Of a stretch of DNA of 64,000 nt, positions 53,654-63,083 are shown piece after piece. A program made the translations under genes and the position numbers. The notes under the pieces are model-generated. The model searched no databases. It was not told the DNA's origin and was given only the letters and a program-made list of their open reading frames with translations. Source of the DNA: Anaerotignum sp. (GTDB lineage Bacteria; Bacillota; Clostridia; Lachnospirales; Anaerotignaceae); contig NZ_DAOUQB010000006.1 in assembly GCF_030625865.1 (NCBI RefSeq), forward strand, positions 1 to 64,000, given 5' to 3'. The stretch's first letter is position 1; each line of letters begins with the position of its first letter.

Positions 53654-54928
53654 GTGGACGGTGCCAGTCCGTACCTGATAGGGCTTTTGGTTTTTTTAAT
53701 TGGATGTTCTGCGTTTTTTTCTGCATCAGAAACCGCATTGACTTCTTTAAACAAAATTCGCTTGCGGAATATGGTGGAGGATAAAATTAAGAATGCCGAT
53801 AAACTCAGCAGGCTTTTGGAGGATCCCAATGGGTTGCTAAGCTCTATCCTCGTAGGCAATAACTTGGTAAATAACGGTGCATCTGCTTTGACAACGGCGT
53901 TGGCTATCCAACTGTTTCATGGCGATGCAGGCAGTGGTGCCAGTGTTGCAACGGCATTTATCACAGTTGTTATTTTGATTTTCGGTGAAATTACTCCGAA
54001 AACCATAGCGGCGCAACAAGCGGAAAAAGTAGCTTTGGTTGTTATAAATATTATTGCCGCCGTTGTTTTTATTTTTCGTCCGGTGGTTCTGGTTTTAAAT
54101 GTGGTAACAAGTGCCCTGATTCGTCTTTTTGGAGGAAAGCCCGGTATGAAACTTCCGTTAATTACTGAGGCGGAGTTGAAAACAATTGTGAATGTCAGCC
54201 ATGAAGAAGGCGTTTTGGAAACGGAAGAAAGGATCATGATAGATAACATTTTTAACTTTGGGGATGCGAAAGCCAAAGATGTTATGACGCCCAGAACAGA
54301 TATGGTAGCAGTTCCCTGCGATGTACCTTATGAGGACTTTGTTGCGTTGGTGAAAGAAGAAGGATTTTCTCGTTTCCCCGTTTATGATGAAGACATGGAT
54401 GATATTGTGGGGATTCTTTATGTAAAGGATGTATTTTTTGTGGCAGAAAAGGATTTTTCCGCTGCAAAGTATATGAGAGAGCCTTTCTTTACTTATGAAA
54501 GCAAGCCTGTAGCGGGACTCTTCGCAGAAATGCGCCAAAATCGTTTAGCGGTTGCCATTGTATTAGACGAATACGGCGGAACCTCAGGTTTAGCAACCAT
54601 GGAGGATATTATAGAAGAGATTATGGGCGAGATTGCCGACGAATATGATGATGAACAGGATGAAATCGAAGTCATCAAGGAAGATGAATTCGTGGTAGAC
54701 GGCAGTACACGTCTGGAGGAATTCAATAAAATGGTGGGAAGTCATTTGGAGTCAGATGAAGTTGATACCATTGCGGGATATGTTTTAATGGTTTTAGGTA
54801 ATTTCCCGGAAGGCGGAGAAGTCTTAGAGTTTGACGGATTGAAGTTTGTTGTGGAAGAAATGGATAAGAATCGAATTTCTAAATTGCGGGTATATATCAA
54901 TCAAGCCTCGGAAGGGGAAGAAGAATAA
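53654..54928 (+). CDS. Hemolysin C/CorC-like CNNM-domain membrane protein with CBS domains
   Basis: 424 residues. An N-terminal CNNM domain with three to four helices (about 1-190), two CBS domains (about 200-325) with TPRTDMVAVP and DEYGGTSGLATMED, and a C-terminal CorC/HlyC transporter-associated domain (about 340-420). Such proteins are linked to Mg2+ or Na+ homeostasis. GTG 53654 is chosen for GGAGAG at 53640-53645; GTG 53645 is possible but lies on that site. Convergent with the LysM-GH18 gene, with the element at 55 kb between them. Confidence 0.9.
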   Translation: MDGASPYLIGLLVFLIGCSAFFSASETALTSLNKIRLRNMVEDKIKNADKLSRLLEDPNGLLSSILVGNNLVNNGASALTTALAIQLFHGDAGSGASVATAFITVVILIFGEITPKTIAAQQAEKVALVVINIIAAVVFIFRPVVLVLNVVTSALIRLFGGKPGMKLPLITEAELKTIVNVSHEEGVLETEERIMIDNIFNFGDAKAKDVMTPRTDMVAVPCDVPYEDFVALVKEEGFSRFPVYDEDMDDIVGILYVKDVFFVAEKDFSAAKYMREPFFTYESKPVAGLFAEMRQNRLAVAIVLDEYGGTSGLATMEDIIEEIMGEIADEYDDEQDEIEVIKEDEFVVDGSTRLEEFNKMVGSHLESDEVDTIAGYVLMVLGNFPEGGEVLEFDGLKFVVEEMDKNRISKLRVYINQASEGEEE

Positions 54929-54931
54929 TCA

Positions 54932-55203
54932 CAAAAGAAAAGCGATAGCCTAAATGCAGACGATCGCTTCAGACTTTTGAAAAACCTATTTAAAAAACGG
55001 AAGAGTTTCCCAACTAGAATCCGCAGGATGAGCTTTGCCCATCCGAGGAAAATAGGGCGTTTCAAGACTTTTGGGTCGCAGGAACACATCTATTTGTCCT
55101 CTGTCAACTTGAAAAAAGCTTGAAGAAACTGAGCTTTTTTCAAAGGGTGTCGATTTTATCGACACTCTGAAGCGATAGCCTAAGGGGCTATCGCTTTTGT
55201 TTT
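54932..55203. repeat. Structured 270-bp intergenic element with inverted ends
   Basis: The two ends are inverted copies: AAAAGCGATAGCC at 54938-54950 and GGCTATCGCTTTT at 55186-55198, with imperfect similarity reaching about 38 bases (the left end also has GATCGCTTCAG, the right CTGAAGCGATAG). Each end can fold alone. Inside are GGATG/CATCC, CCTATTT/AAATAGG, GTGTCGATTTTATCGACAC and AAGCT-rich hairpins. It reads like a small palindromic insertion (MITE-like) or a structured RNA; the right hairpin can end transcription. No target duplication is obvious. Confidence 0.6.
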
Positions 55204-55214
55204 CTATAATTTAA

Positions 55215-56501
55215 CTATACACCAAACTTTTTAATATCATAAGCGTTGGACAGGAGCATCCAATTTTGCACAAATGGCCGCATGATATTCCAATAGCCAA
55301 AACCAATAAAACCATATTCCTCAGCAAGTCGTATTTTTGCATCAATACTTCTTGCATCCTCAAACCAAACGACATGGGCGCTGCCCTCTTCATCGGTATA
55401 GAAGAAATAGGGGCTTTGCCCGATTTCGTCAAAAAGAATTTCGGCACGAAGATCCATGGCCATTTGAACAGCTTCCTGATTCCCCAAGGTTACCGCTCTG
55501 TTTTCACCTCTCAGGAAAGGAAGGGTCCAGTCGTAGCCGTAATTTGGAATGCCCATAATAATTTTTTCCGGAGGTATCTCCTGAACTGCATAGTCATAAA
55601 CCTCCCGTACTTTATTTAAGGGAGCCACAGCCATAGGAGGGCCATAGGCGTATCCCCATTCATAGGTCATAAGAAATATATAATCGGCAATTTCACCGAT
55701 GCGCTTGTAATCATGGGCTTCATATAATAAGCCCTGTTGTGTTGCTGAAGTTTTTGGAGCCAAGGCAACAAAAACCTTATAGCCTGCTTCGCTCATTGCA
55801 CCTTTTAATTGAGAAATAAAACTGATAAAGCCCTCTTTATCCGTTGGTAGGACAAATTCAAAGTCTACATCTACGCCGTAGTATCCTTTTTGTCCCATTA
55901 CAGTTAAAAGATTGTTAATTAAATTTTCTCTGGCGGCAGGATCATTGACTACTTGAGAGATTAATTTATTACTGAACTTTTCATTTTCATCTAAGGGTGT
56001 TAATACCAGAATGGGAGCGGCATGATATTCTCTTGCCGCAAGAAGAAGGCCTTCGTCATCCGGAGGAATCAGTTGTCCATCAGGATAGAAACCATAGGAA
56101 AAAATAGATAAAAACGATAAATAGGGTACCGTTTGATTCAATACGGTGGACTCGATATATGGGTATGCATAGCCATTCACCAGATAGCTTTCCCCAGGGC
56201 TCTTTTTAAATGAAATAATCAGGGTTTGCCCCGGATAGAGGGTACTTGTGGATGCTAGCTGTGGGTTGTTTTGCAGCAATTGGATTTCTGATGTTCCGAA
56301 TTTTTGTGCAATGGAAAATAAGCTGTCTCCTTGCTGTACCTGATAAATTTCTTCCGGTTCTAAAATCAAAAGGGCTTGCCCCAAAGTTAAAAGGTTTGGG
56401 TTCCCAATTGCGTTGTTTTCCATGATCAGTCTTGGAGTTACATTATATTGTTCTGCAATTGAATAAATTGTGTCGCCGGCACTTACGATATGGATTGTCA
56501 T
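55215..56501 (-). CDS. LysM-GH18 glycosidase (spore cortex-lytic YaaH/SleL type)
   Basis: 428 residues. Two LysM peptidoglycan-binding domains (about 2-45 and 51-95, each with YxVQxGDSLFSIAQ-like starts) and a glycoside hydrolase 18 barrel (about 105-428) with the catalytic signature GVDVDFEF (DxxDxDxE type). No signal peptide, as in YaaH/SleL, which are located in spores and hydrolyse muramic-lactam cortex as N-acetylglucosaminidases. This suggests a spore-forming ancestry, though other roles are possible. GGGGAGG precedes ATG 56501. Confidence 0.9.
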   Translation of the reverse strand: MTIHIVSAGDTIYSIAEQYNVTPRLIMENNAIGNPNLLTLGQALLILEPEEIYQVQQGDSLFSIAQKFGTSEIQLLQNNPQLASTSTLYPGQTLIISFKKSPGESYLVNGYAYPYIESTVLNQTVPYLSFLSIFSYGFYPDGQLIPPDDEGLLLAAREYHAAPILVLTPLDENEKFSNKLISQVVNDPAARENLINNLLTVMGQKGYYGVDVDFEFVLPTDKEGFISFISQLKGAMSEAGYKVFVALAPKTSATQQGLLYEAHDYKRIGEIADYIFLMTYEWGYAYGPPMAVAPLNKVREVYDYAVQEIPPEKIIMGIPNYGYDWTLPFLRGENRAVTLGNQEAVQMAMDLRAEILFDEIGQSPYFFYTDEEGSAHVVWFEDARSIDAKIRLAEEYGFIGFGYWNIMRPFVQNWMLLSNAYDIKKFGV

Positions 56502-56549
56502 TGGCCCACCTCCCCTAATAGTTTATGCGTAATTTCATAAAAAAGAATT

Positions 56550-56580
56550 TAAAAAGAACGCATTCTTTAGATGCGTTCTT
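56550..56580 (-). terminator. Terminator of the thioredoxin-like lipoprotein gene
   Basis: AAGAACGCAT (56554-56563) and ATGCGTTCTT (56571-56580) pair perfectly; T run on the minus strand. Confidence 0.85.
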
Positions 56581-56586
56581 CATAAA

Positions 56587-57630
56587 TTATTCGCCTGTTT
56601 TTATCTTTTCCAACATAGATTGTGTTGTTTCCATATAATAATCAAGATCTTGTACGCCTTCAATTTTTGTAGAGAAAGGTTTTCCTGTGTTATCTACAAA
56701 AATTGTGGTAGGCAATCCGTTCAAATTGTCAATAATCCAAGAGGCCATATTTTGATCCGGTACTATTGTGGTAAAGGTTACTCCTGCTTCTTGATATGCT
56801 TGCTCCACTACTTTTTCTGCTTCTTCCCCTGGAGTATCAATGACAACTTGTACAAAATTAATGTTTGTATATTTTTGTTTTAGCTGTTCGTAGAAAGTCT
56901 GTAAAGTGGTTAGCTCGTTGATGTCAGGGTAGCAATAGGATGCCCAAAAGTTTATCACAGTTAAATCATAATCATAAAACACGGTGCTTGTAATAGGATC
57001 GCCTTTTAAAGTGGTAGACATAAAATTAAGGTGTTCTTTATCTTCAGCAACCTGTGCCTGCACGGTGCTTTCATCCGGTGGAAAGGTTTCGACGGTTTGT
57101 CGTAACGAAGGCAACTCGGATTTCAAGGTATCAAACATCTTTGCAGAGTCTTCAGAAAATTTGGGGGTGCTACCAATATAGTCTGTCAAGTAATAAAAGT
57201 GAAAGCCTTCTTGTGCGGGTAACTCTTCACAATTTTTAAACAACGCCAGTTCATCCTTCATTGCTTGGGAATCAACATTTTCGTCTCTTATTACTAAGAG
57301 GGTGAAAATTGGAATCATTAGCTCTTCCACCGGGGTTTGAGAATCTATGTTATTCAATTCATCCATGTTTTCGTTTGGCGTGTAATCATATTCAATCTTA
57401 GCATAGATTGCCCCTGCAACATCAACAAAGGTAACAGGAATTAAATTCACATTATCTCGTTGAAGCCATTCTTTTGGAAGGCGATAGGCCAGGCCACATT
57501 GTTCAAAGCGGTAATTGGTTTTTAATTCTTCAGCGCCATCCGTTGGCTCTGGGGTATCTTCTTTCCCACATCCTCCTAACATGTTAAGGGATAGCAGCAA
57601 TGCAAGAAAAAGAGCAATTTTTTTTCTCAT
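56587..57630 (-). CDS. Lipoprotein with C-terminal TlpA/thioredoxin-like domain lacking the second cysteine
   Basis: 347 residues. A lipoprotein signal with lipobox LGGC near residue 21, a middle part of unknown fold (about 40-190), and a TlpA-like thioredoxin domain (about 200-345) recognised by VINFWASYC, the LPTTIFVD cis-proline segment and the overall order. The active site reads WASYCYPD where TlpA/ResA have CxPC, so only one cysteine remains. Thiol-disulfide exchange would need a partner thiol, or the domain binds without catalysis. AGGAGG precedes ATG 57630. Confidence 0.85.
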   Translation of the reverse strand: MRKKIALFLALLLSLNMLGGCGKEDTPEPTDGAEELKTNYRFEQCGLAYRLPKEWLQRDNVNLIPVTFVDVAGAIYAKIEYDYTPNENMDELNNIDSQTPVEELMIPIFTLLVIRDENVDSQAMKDELALFKNCEELPAQEGFHFYYLTDYIGSTPKFSEDSAKMFDTLKSELPSLRQTVETFPPDESTVQAQVAEDKEHLNFMSTTLKGDPITSTVFYDYDLTVINFWASYCYPDINELTTLQTFYEQLKQKYTNINFVQVVIDTPGEEAEKVVEQAYQEAGVTFTTIVPDQNMASWIIDNLNGLPTTIFVDNTGKPFSTKIEGVQDLDYYMETTQSMLEKIKTGE

Positions 57631-58105
57631 TATTAATCCTCCTAAAAATCATAAAATAAAACAAACATTTCCGTATATTTATTCTATTTTTTATTAAATT
57701 AAGCGTATCTCTCAAAGGCAGCATAAACATTTTCATGGATAAGTGAAAAGTGATTCCTAATTATGGGATATTATCCAAATTATGATTTATGTGTTACATC
57801 ATTATACAAAAAAAACATAGTAGCCGCAATGGGCAAGGTAATAGAAATTTTTAAGGTTTTTTTTAATTACTTTTTAATCCGTAAGCAATCCCGTTTTAAC
57901 TGCATCAGCGTATACTTTTTTAAATGTAAAATAAAAAATCTATATGCGAATATGACGGAAAATTTACGAGGGTTTCCTTTAGGATATTAGGTAAAGCATG
58001 TAATGGCATACTTTGGTAAAAAATGGAGTTTAAATTTGTCAGTTTTACTTAATTTCCCCGTTTTTATGGTATAATATACCTATACTAAGAAAAGGAGAAT
58101 GGAAA
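57631..58105. other. Intergenic region between divergent genes
   Basis: 475 AT-rich bases. A TATAAT at 58070-58075 suits the response-regulator gene at 58106 and no clear -35 goes with it. A 75-codon frame (57763-57990) has no ribosome site and an unnatural composition. Nothing else is recognised. Confidence 0.5.
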
Positions 58106-58789
58106 ATGGCACAGAAAAAGGTTCTTTTAATAGAAGATGAAGTGAAATTGGCCCGATTTGTAGAACTGGAACTCAGATATGAAGGATACGAGGTGACTGT
58201 GTGCCATAATGGAAGAGATGGCATGACTTTAATCAATGAAGGAAATTTTGATATGATTCTTTTGGATCTGATGCTACCCGGTTTAACGGGGATAGAGATT
58301 TGCCGAAGAGTGCGCAAAACATCTAATGTCCCCATAATCATGTTGACGGCTAAAGATGAGGTGATTGATAAAGTGGCGGGGCTTGACAGCGGTGCCGATG
58401 ATTATTTAACCAAGCCGTTTGCCATTGAAGAGCTTTTGGCAAGAATGCGTGTAGCGTTTAAACATTGTGAGGACAAGCTGACAAAAAAAGTTCTGCTACA
58501 GGTGCAGGATTTGGAAATTGATACAGAGAAGCGCTTGGTTACTGTTGGCGGAACAACGGTTGAGCTGACGAAGAAGGAGTATGAGCTTCTTTTGTATTTG
58601 GTGCAAAATAAAAATATTGTATTAACAAGAGAACAGATTTTAAACGAAGTTTGGGGATACAGCTATATTGGAGAAACAAATGTTGTGGATGTTTACGTGC
58701 GTTATTTACGGGCAAAAATAGATGAAACCTTTCAGAAAAAGTTTATCCATACCATACGAGGGGTAGGGTACTATGTCAAAGAAGAATAA
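58106..58789 (+). CDS. OmpR-family two-component response regulator
   Basis: 227 residues. A receiver domain with phospho-acceptor Asp54 in ILLDLMLPG, the conserved Lys in LTKPF, then an OmpR/PhoB winged helix (about 130-225) with YELLLYLVQNKN and VDVYVRYLRAKID. Activated by the histidine kinase that follows and overlaps it by 17 bases. AAAGGAG precedes ATG 58106. Target genes are unknown; the lipoprotein downstream is a candidate. Confidence 0.95.
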   Translation: MAQKKVLLIEDEVKLARFVELELRYEGYEVTVCHNGRDGMTLINEGNFDMILLDLMLPGLTGIEICRRVRKTSNVPIIMLTAKDEVIDKVAGLDSGADDYLTKPFAIEELLARMRVAFKHCEDKLTKKVLLQVQDLEIDTEKRLVTVGGTTVELTKKEYELLLYLVQNKNIVLTREQILNEVWGYSYIGETNVVDVYVRYLRAKIDETFQKKFIHTIRGVGYYVKEE

Positions 58790-60317
58790 AAGTTTATTGT
58801 TTGGTGGAATCAAGCACATGGCAATCGCCAGAAAAATCACACTATTATATGGAGGGATTTTCTCCTTTTCTCTCCTTATTATTAGTTTGTTTATGATACT
58901 GAATATTACTGCGATACAGCAACAAACCATAAGAAGGGAACTTACTGCCACCATTTCCAATATTGAGAATTATTTGCGACAAGGAAACTCACTGAGTAAC
59001 GATGCGCTGCAAGGTTTATTGGACAATAAGTACGTAGAGGTAAGTATATATTCCCAAGAGGAAAAAGTATATTATTACAGTCATTTTGGAGAAGGCCCTT
59101 TTTTTACACAATCCAATGAGTTCAACTTGCAAGGTTCCAATGTATATTTTGTAAAAGAAGAAGAATTGGCGGCGCAGAAGCAACGTGCATTTGCGGAAAA
59201 GGGATTTAAAATCAATGTGCAAAAAGAAGACCCGGAAAACTGCACAGAGTATATTCTGGAAAATAGCAAAAGGCAACAATTGATGCTGATTTCTACGGTT
59301 ATGCCTAGTAAAAAAAGTTTTTATCGTGTAGATGTATTTAAATCAATTGGATTAAATACAAATTTTCTTCGGGGGTTTATTATAAAACTTGGAACCGTAG
59401 ATTTTATTGGAATTTTTTGTGCTTTTTTAATTGGCCGCTATATCAGCCGTCGGATGTTGCAGCCGGTAGAGGCAATTCGTTCTGCGGCGGAGCGTATTAC
59501 CATTGAAGATTTGAGCCAACGTATAGAGACGGAAGGGCCGGAAGATGAAATGAAGGAGTTGACGGTAACGTTTAACTCTATGATTGATCGTTTGGAAAGT
59601 TCTTTTCAGCGGCAGAACCAGTTTGTTTCGGATGCTTCCCATGAATTAAGAACACCGATTTCTGTAATTCAGGGTTATGCAAATTTAATTAATCGCTGGG
59701 GCAAAAGTGATCCGGATATTTTACAGGAGTCTATAGATTCTATTTTGGGTGAAACGGAGCACATGAGTGCGTTAATTCGAAAGCTTCTGTTTTTAGCAAA
59801 AGGAGATCAGAACCGTATGCTTGTGCAGAAGAAATTTGTTTCCTTGAACGAAATTGCAGGGGAAATTGTAAAGGAGCTGGAGATATTAGAGGTTCCTCGG
59901 GAAATTATATTTGAAGAAAAAGATAGAGTTGAGATATGGGGTGATCCTGACCTGATAAAACAGTTACTTTGGATTCATGCGGAAAATGCTTTAAAATATA
60001 CAAAGGATGGCGGGTTAATCACCGTTCGAGTCTGGAAAGATAAAAAAAATGCCTATGTTTCTGTAAGCGATAATGGGGTGGGAATTTCTCAACAGCATTT
60101 GCCTCGGATATTTGATCGGTTTTATCGTGTGGATCAATCAAGAAACAAGGGGATTTCCGGTACAGGTTTAGGGCTTTCCATTGCAAAATGGATTGCAGAT
60201 AGCCATTTTGGATATATTTCCGTAGAAAGCAAGAAAGGGGAAGGAACAACCTTTATGAATGCCTTTGCTCTTTGTGGTAACTCAAAGAAAGATGGGGGAA
60301 AGAAGAACAGCCAGTGA
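58773..60317 (+). CDS. Two-component sensor histidine kinase
   Basis: 514 residues. A first membrane helix (about 25-50), an extracellular sensor of about 150 residues, a second helix (about 205-225), a HAMP domain, HisKA with the phospho-acceptor His in ASHELRTP near residue 289, and the ATP-binding N, G1 (DNGVGI) and G2 (GTGLGLSI) boxes. It is translationally coupled to the response regulator. The sensor part is not recognised; inference: it reads an envelope signal. Confidence 0.94.
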   Translation: MSKKNKSLLFGGIKHMAIARKITLLYGGIFSFSLLIISLFMILNITAIQQQTIRRELTATISNIENYLRQGNSLSNDALQGLLDNKYVEVSIYSQEEKVYYYSHFGEGPFFTQSNEFNLQGSNVYFVKEEELAAQKQRAFAEKGFKINVQKEDPENCTEYILENSKRQQLMLISTVMPSKKSFYRVDVFKSIGLNTNFLRGFIIKLGTVDFIGIFCAFLIGRYISRRMLQPVEAIRSAAERITIEDLSQRIETEGPEDEMKELTVTFNSMIDRLESSFQRQNQFVSDASHELRTPISVIQGYANLINRWGKSDPDILQESIDSILGETEHMSALIRKLLFLAKGDQNRMLVQKKFVSLNEIAGEIVKELEILEVPREIIFEEKDRVEIWGDPDLIKQLLWIHAENALKYTKDGGLITVRVWKDKKNAYVSVSDNGVGISQQHLPRIFDRFYRVDQSRNKGISGTGLGLSIAKWIADSHFGYISVESKKGEGTTFMNAFALCGNSKKDGGKKNSQ

Positions 60318-60431
60318 AAGAGTTTTAAAATTTCCTTAATTTTTCTTTTTTTGTTTGTAATGGGAAACATTAGGGAGTATAATCTAAAAACACGTGTATG
60401 TGTGACAAACATTTTTAAGGGGGAAATACTT

Positions 60432-61970
60432 ATGAGAAAAAAACTAGCCGCACTTCTGTGCGCGGTAATGTGCATTGCAGCATTTAGCGGATGTTCTAAC
60501 ACGGAACTGGGTTATCTGCAGATGAGTGCGGATATGTTGAACAAACTTGAGGTTTGTGAAGCATCAGGCAAGGTGAATGTAGATGTAGACGTTGATGCAA
60601 TGAAGGAATATGTTACAGATATTTCTAAAGCTGCAGGGTATACAGACGAGATGATTCAGGAATCCTTACAGGGCTTGAAAGAGTTTGAAGGCAAGAAAAC
60701 TGTTGTAGTGGATTATACAATCAAGATGGACATGAATGACCTGAGCTACTATTTAAACATGGATGTAACTTACGGTGGTAAAAAATACGACATGGGCGAT
60801 ATGTACTTTGCAATGAAAGATGGTATTTATGTTTCAGGAGATACCGTTTGGGGTGTATATCAGCTGATGAAAGATATGGCAGATGAAAATGAAGGAAGCT
60901 ATCTCTTAAATGAAGATTTTGGAAAAGAGCTGAAAGCAGCATTAGGCGAAAGTAAATATATTAGCTTAATGTCTATGAAGGAAATGGGTCTGACAGACGA
61001 AGAAATGAAAGATATCGTTCCAGAAGGCGGCTTTGGCGATTTGTATGCTTCCGTAATGACCTTCTACAAAAATGCTTTCTCCGGATTTACTACAAATATG
61101 GTAAGTGAAGTTTCCGGCGGATACAAGATCCAAGCGGATGGCAAGGCAGTAGCACAGTTATTGGTTGACTTATTAGATTATGTTGGCAATAACCCTGATA
61201 CAGTGTTATCTGCAACAACAACATACATGATGGATGTTATGAAGGCTATGGATTCTTCTCAGGAAGATATGGATGCATTTAAAGAAGCGATGGACGCTGC
61301 AAAGGAAGAGACTGCTTCTATTAAAGCGACAACAGATTCTTTAAAAGCTATGCTTCAAGAAGCAATTAAAGAGCCTGCTGTTTCCAAAACACTGGATAGT
61401 ATGGCATATGAAGCAACAGTCACAAAAAATGGTGCTGCTTTTAATTCCAAAGAAGTTTTCTCTATTACAAATGGTAGCAAGAGTGTGTTGAAATTAACTA
61501 CCGATGGAACAGTTAAAGCAGGCAGCGGAAAGATCACTGCACCTACAACAAGCATCAGCACAGCTGACTTTGAAGAAAAAATGGCAGAAGTGGAGGAAAA
61601 ATACAATCCTGTTACCGGAGTAACTGTTCTTTGGGGCTGGGAAGGTGATTCCGAAGCTATGCTGACAAAAGAAAGAGCAGAAGAATCTTTCTTTTCAAGT
61701 GCCGATGATTATGACACAGCAGAGTTTGTTGTTGAAGACGGTCGCGTTTATTTGCCTTTGCGTGTAATTTGCGAAGCAATGGGCGAGAATGTTGAATGGA
61801 ACAACGCAGAAAAAACAGCTTATATCGTTCGTGGAGAAGAAAAGACTGCATTGGATGGTATTATACAGGATGGTAAATCCTTTATCAGTGTGCGTGATTT
61901 TGAAAAATTAGGCTACAAAGTAGATTATCAGAAAGTAGATGGCTTAAAGCAAGTAACTGTATCTAAATAA
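60432..61970 (+). CDS. Lipoprotein with C-terminal copper amine oxidase-like (stalk) domain
   Basis: 512 residues. Signal with lipobox FSGC near residue 20. The middle is helical and acidic with repeats of Met/Asp-rich segments; the C-terminus (about 430-512) has the stalk-domain pattern VYLPLRVICEAMG, VEWNN and YIVRG, found in many surface proteins of Firmicutes. It is 114 bases downstream of the histidine kinase, possibly in the same regulon. ATG 60432 follows AAGGGGG. Substrate and partner unknown. Confidence 0.85.
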   Translation: MRKKLAALLCAVMCIAAFSGCSNTELGYLQMSADMLNKLEVCEASGKVNVDVDVDAMKEYVTDISKAAGYTDEMIQESLQGLKEFEGKKTVVVDYTIKMDMNDLSYYLNMDVTYGGKKYDMGDMYFAMKDGIYVSGDTVWGVYQLMKDMADENEGSYLLNEDFGKELKAALGESKYISLMSMKEMGLTDEEMKDIVPEGGFGDLYASVMTFYKNAFSGFTTNMVSEVSGGYKIQADGKAVAQLLVDLLDYVGNNPDTVLSATTTYMMDVMKAMDSSQEDMDAFKEAMDAAKEETASIKATTDSLKAMLQEAIKEPAVSKTLDSMAYEATVTKNGAAFNSKEVFSITNGSKSVLKLTTDGTVKAGSGKITAPTTSISTADFEEKMAEVEEKYNPVTGVTVLWGWEGDSEAMLTKERAEESFFSSADDYDTAEFVVEDGRVYLPLRVICEAMGENVEWNNAEKTAYIVRGEEKTALDGIIQDGKSFISVRDFEKLGYKVDYQKVDGLKQVTVSK

Positions 61971-61989
61971 GAATTGAAACGTTAAAAAT

Positions 61990-62023
61990 AAAAGAGCAGC
62001 ATCTTAGATGCTGCTCTTTTTGT
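61990..62023 (+). terminator. Terminator of the stalk-domain lipoprotein gene
   Basis: AAAAGAGCAGCATC (61990-62003) and GATGCTGCTCTTTT (62007-62020) are perfect complements with a three-base loop, then T run. Confidence 0.95.
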
Positions 62024-62046
62024 ATAAAAAAACATTGTAAGTTCCT

Positions 62047-62931
62047 TTATTGCAAATTGCATTTTTTCAATTCTTTTATTTTGGGTTTCATATTTTCCCA
62101 TAAAATATAGGGGATGGACAAATTTCCTTTGCCTGTTCCCAAAGAGATAAGCGGTTTGTTATTACCGTGAAAATCACTGCCGCCGGAGGGGAAAAGATGG
62201 TGTTTTTTCGCTAATTTCATCATATTTTTTCTTTGGGATGGGGAGTAGGTTGAGTAAAAGCATTCAATTCCGTCTAGGCCCAAAGGCACTAATTCAGAAC
62301 AAAGGGAATCCAGTTGGTCTTGAGCGAGGTTATAGAGCGTAGGATGGGCGAGGATGCTGATGCCTCCTGCCAGATGAATTGTTTGTATGCATTCAGTGGG
62401 TGTTAAAAGAATTTTGGGGACATAGCCGGGAAGTCCTTGAGAGAGATATTTAGAAAAAGCTTCTTGTCGTGTATAGACATATCTTTTTTTCAAAAGAATG
62501 TTAGCAAAATGGGCACGAGTTACGATTTCTCCCCCTGCATTTTCCATAACTTCTTCCATGGTTACAGGAAGACCGATTTGGGTTAGTTGAGAGGCCATTT
62601 TTATATTTCTGTTTTGCCGATTGTTTTTCATGCGCTCCATCTGTTCAGTCCAAACGGGTGCTTTTGGGTCAAACCCTAAACCAACAATATGCAGTTCAGG
62701 TTGGTGAAAGCTAGGGCACTTTGCAGCCAGTTCAATGCCCGCAATAGTTTCCACCTCGTGTTTTTTTCCTGCCATAAGGAATTGTTCTAATCCATCTATG
62801 GTATCATGATCTGTAAGGGCGATGGCACAAAGTCCCTGTTTTTTTGCCAGTAGTACAAGACCCTCAGGTGAAAAGGTGCCATCGGAGCAATAAGAGTGGG
62901 TATGCAAGTCGATAATGCCATTTTTTTCCAT
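62047..62931 (-). CDS. PHP-domain phosphoesterase
   Basis: 294 residues. PHP superfamily metal site: DLHTHSYCSDG near the start, LTDHDT near residue 37 and SGGSDFHG near the C-terminus. Related proteins hydrolyse nucleoside 3',5'-bisphosphates or act on short oligonucleotides (TrpH/YciV group). ATG 62931 follows GGAGG; the longer frame to 63066 has no signal. A single-gene unit between convergent and divergent neighbours. Confidence 0.92.
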   Translation of the reverse strand: MEKNGIIDLHTHSYCSDGTFSPEGLVLLAKKQGLCAIALTDHDTIDGLEQFLMAGKKHEVETIAGIELAAKCPSFHQPELHIVGLGFDPKAPVWTEQMERMKNNRQNRNIKMASQLTQIGLPVTMEEVMENAGGEIVTRAHFANILLKKRYVYTRQEAFSKYLSQGLPGYVPKILLTPTECIQTIHLAGGISILAHPTLYNLAQDQLDSLCSELVPLGLDGIECFYSTYSPSQRKNMMKLAKKHHLFPSGGSDFHGNNKPLISLGTGKGNLSIPYILWENMKPKIKELKKCNLQ

Positions 62932-63083
62932 ATTCCTGCCTCCTTTACTGTCAAGTATACCACAAAAAAGAGTGGAAAGTAACTTTTTATGGAAGGTAGG
63001 GGTGGGAAGGATTTTAAAGATAGTATCATATTTCATGAGCTTCTCCCATAAAATAAACCAAAGCAAACTGGGAGAGGATAGTA

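Noticed and set aside
54932-55203. Insertion sequence or transposase remnant
   Set aside because: No coding frame or transposase motif is left; only the inverted ends speak for mobility, so it is reported as a repeat element.
57763-57990. 75-codon frame between the thioredoxin-like lipoprotein and the response regulator genes
   Set aside because: No ribosome binding site, Phe/Lys/Tyr-rich translation typical of AT-rich noncoding sequence, no recognised family.
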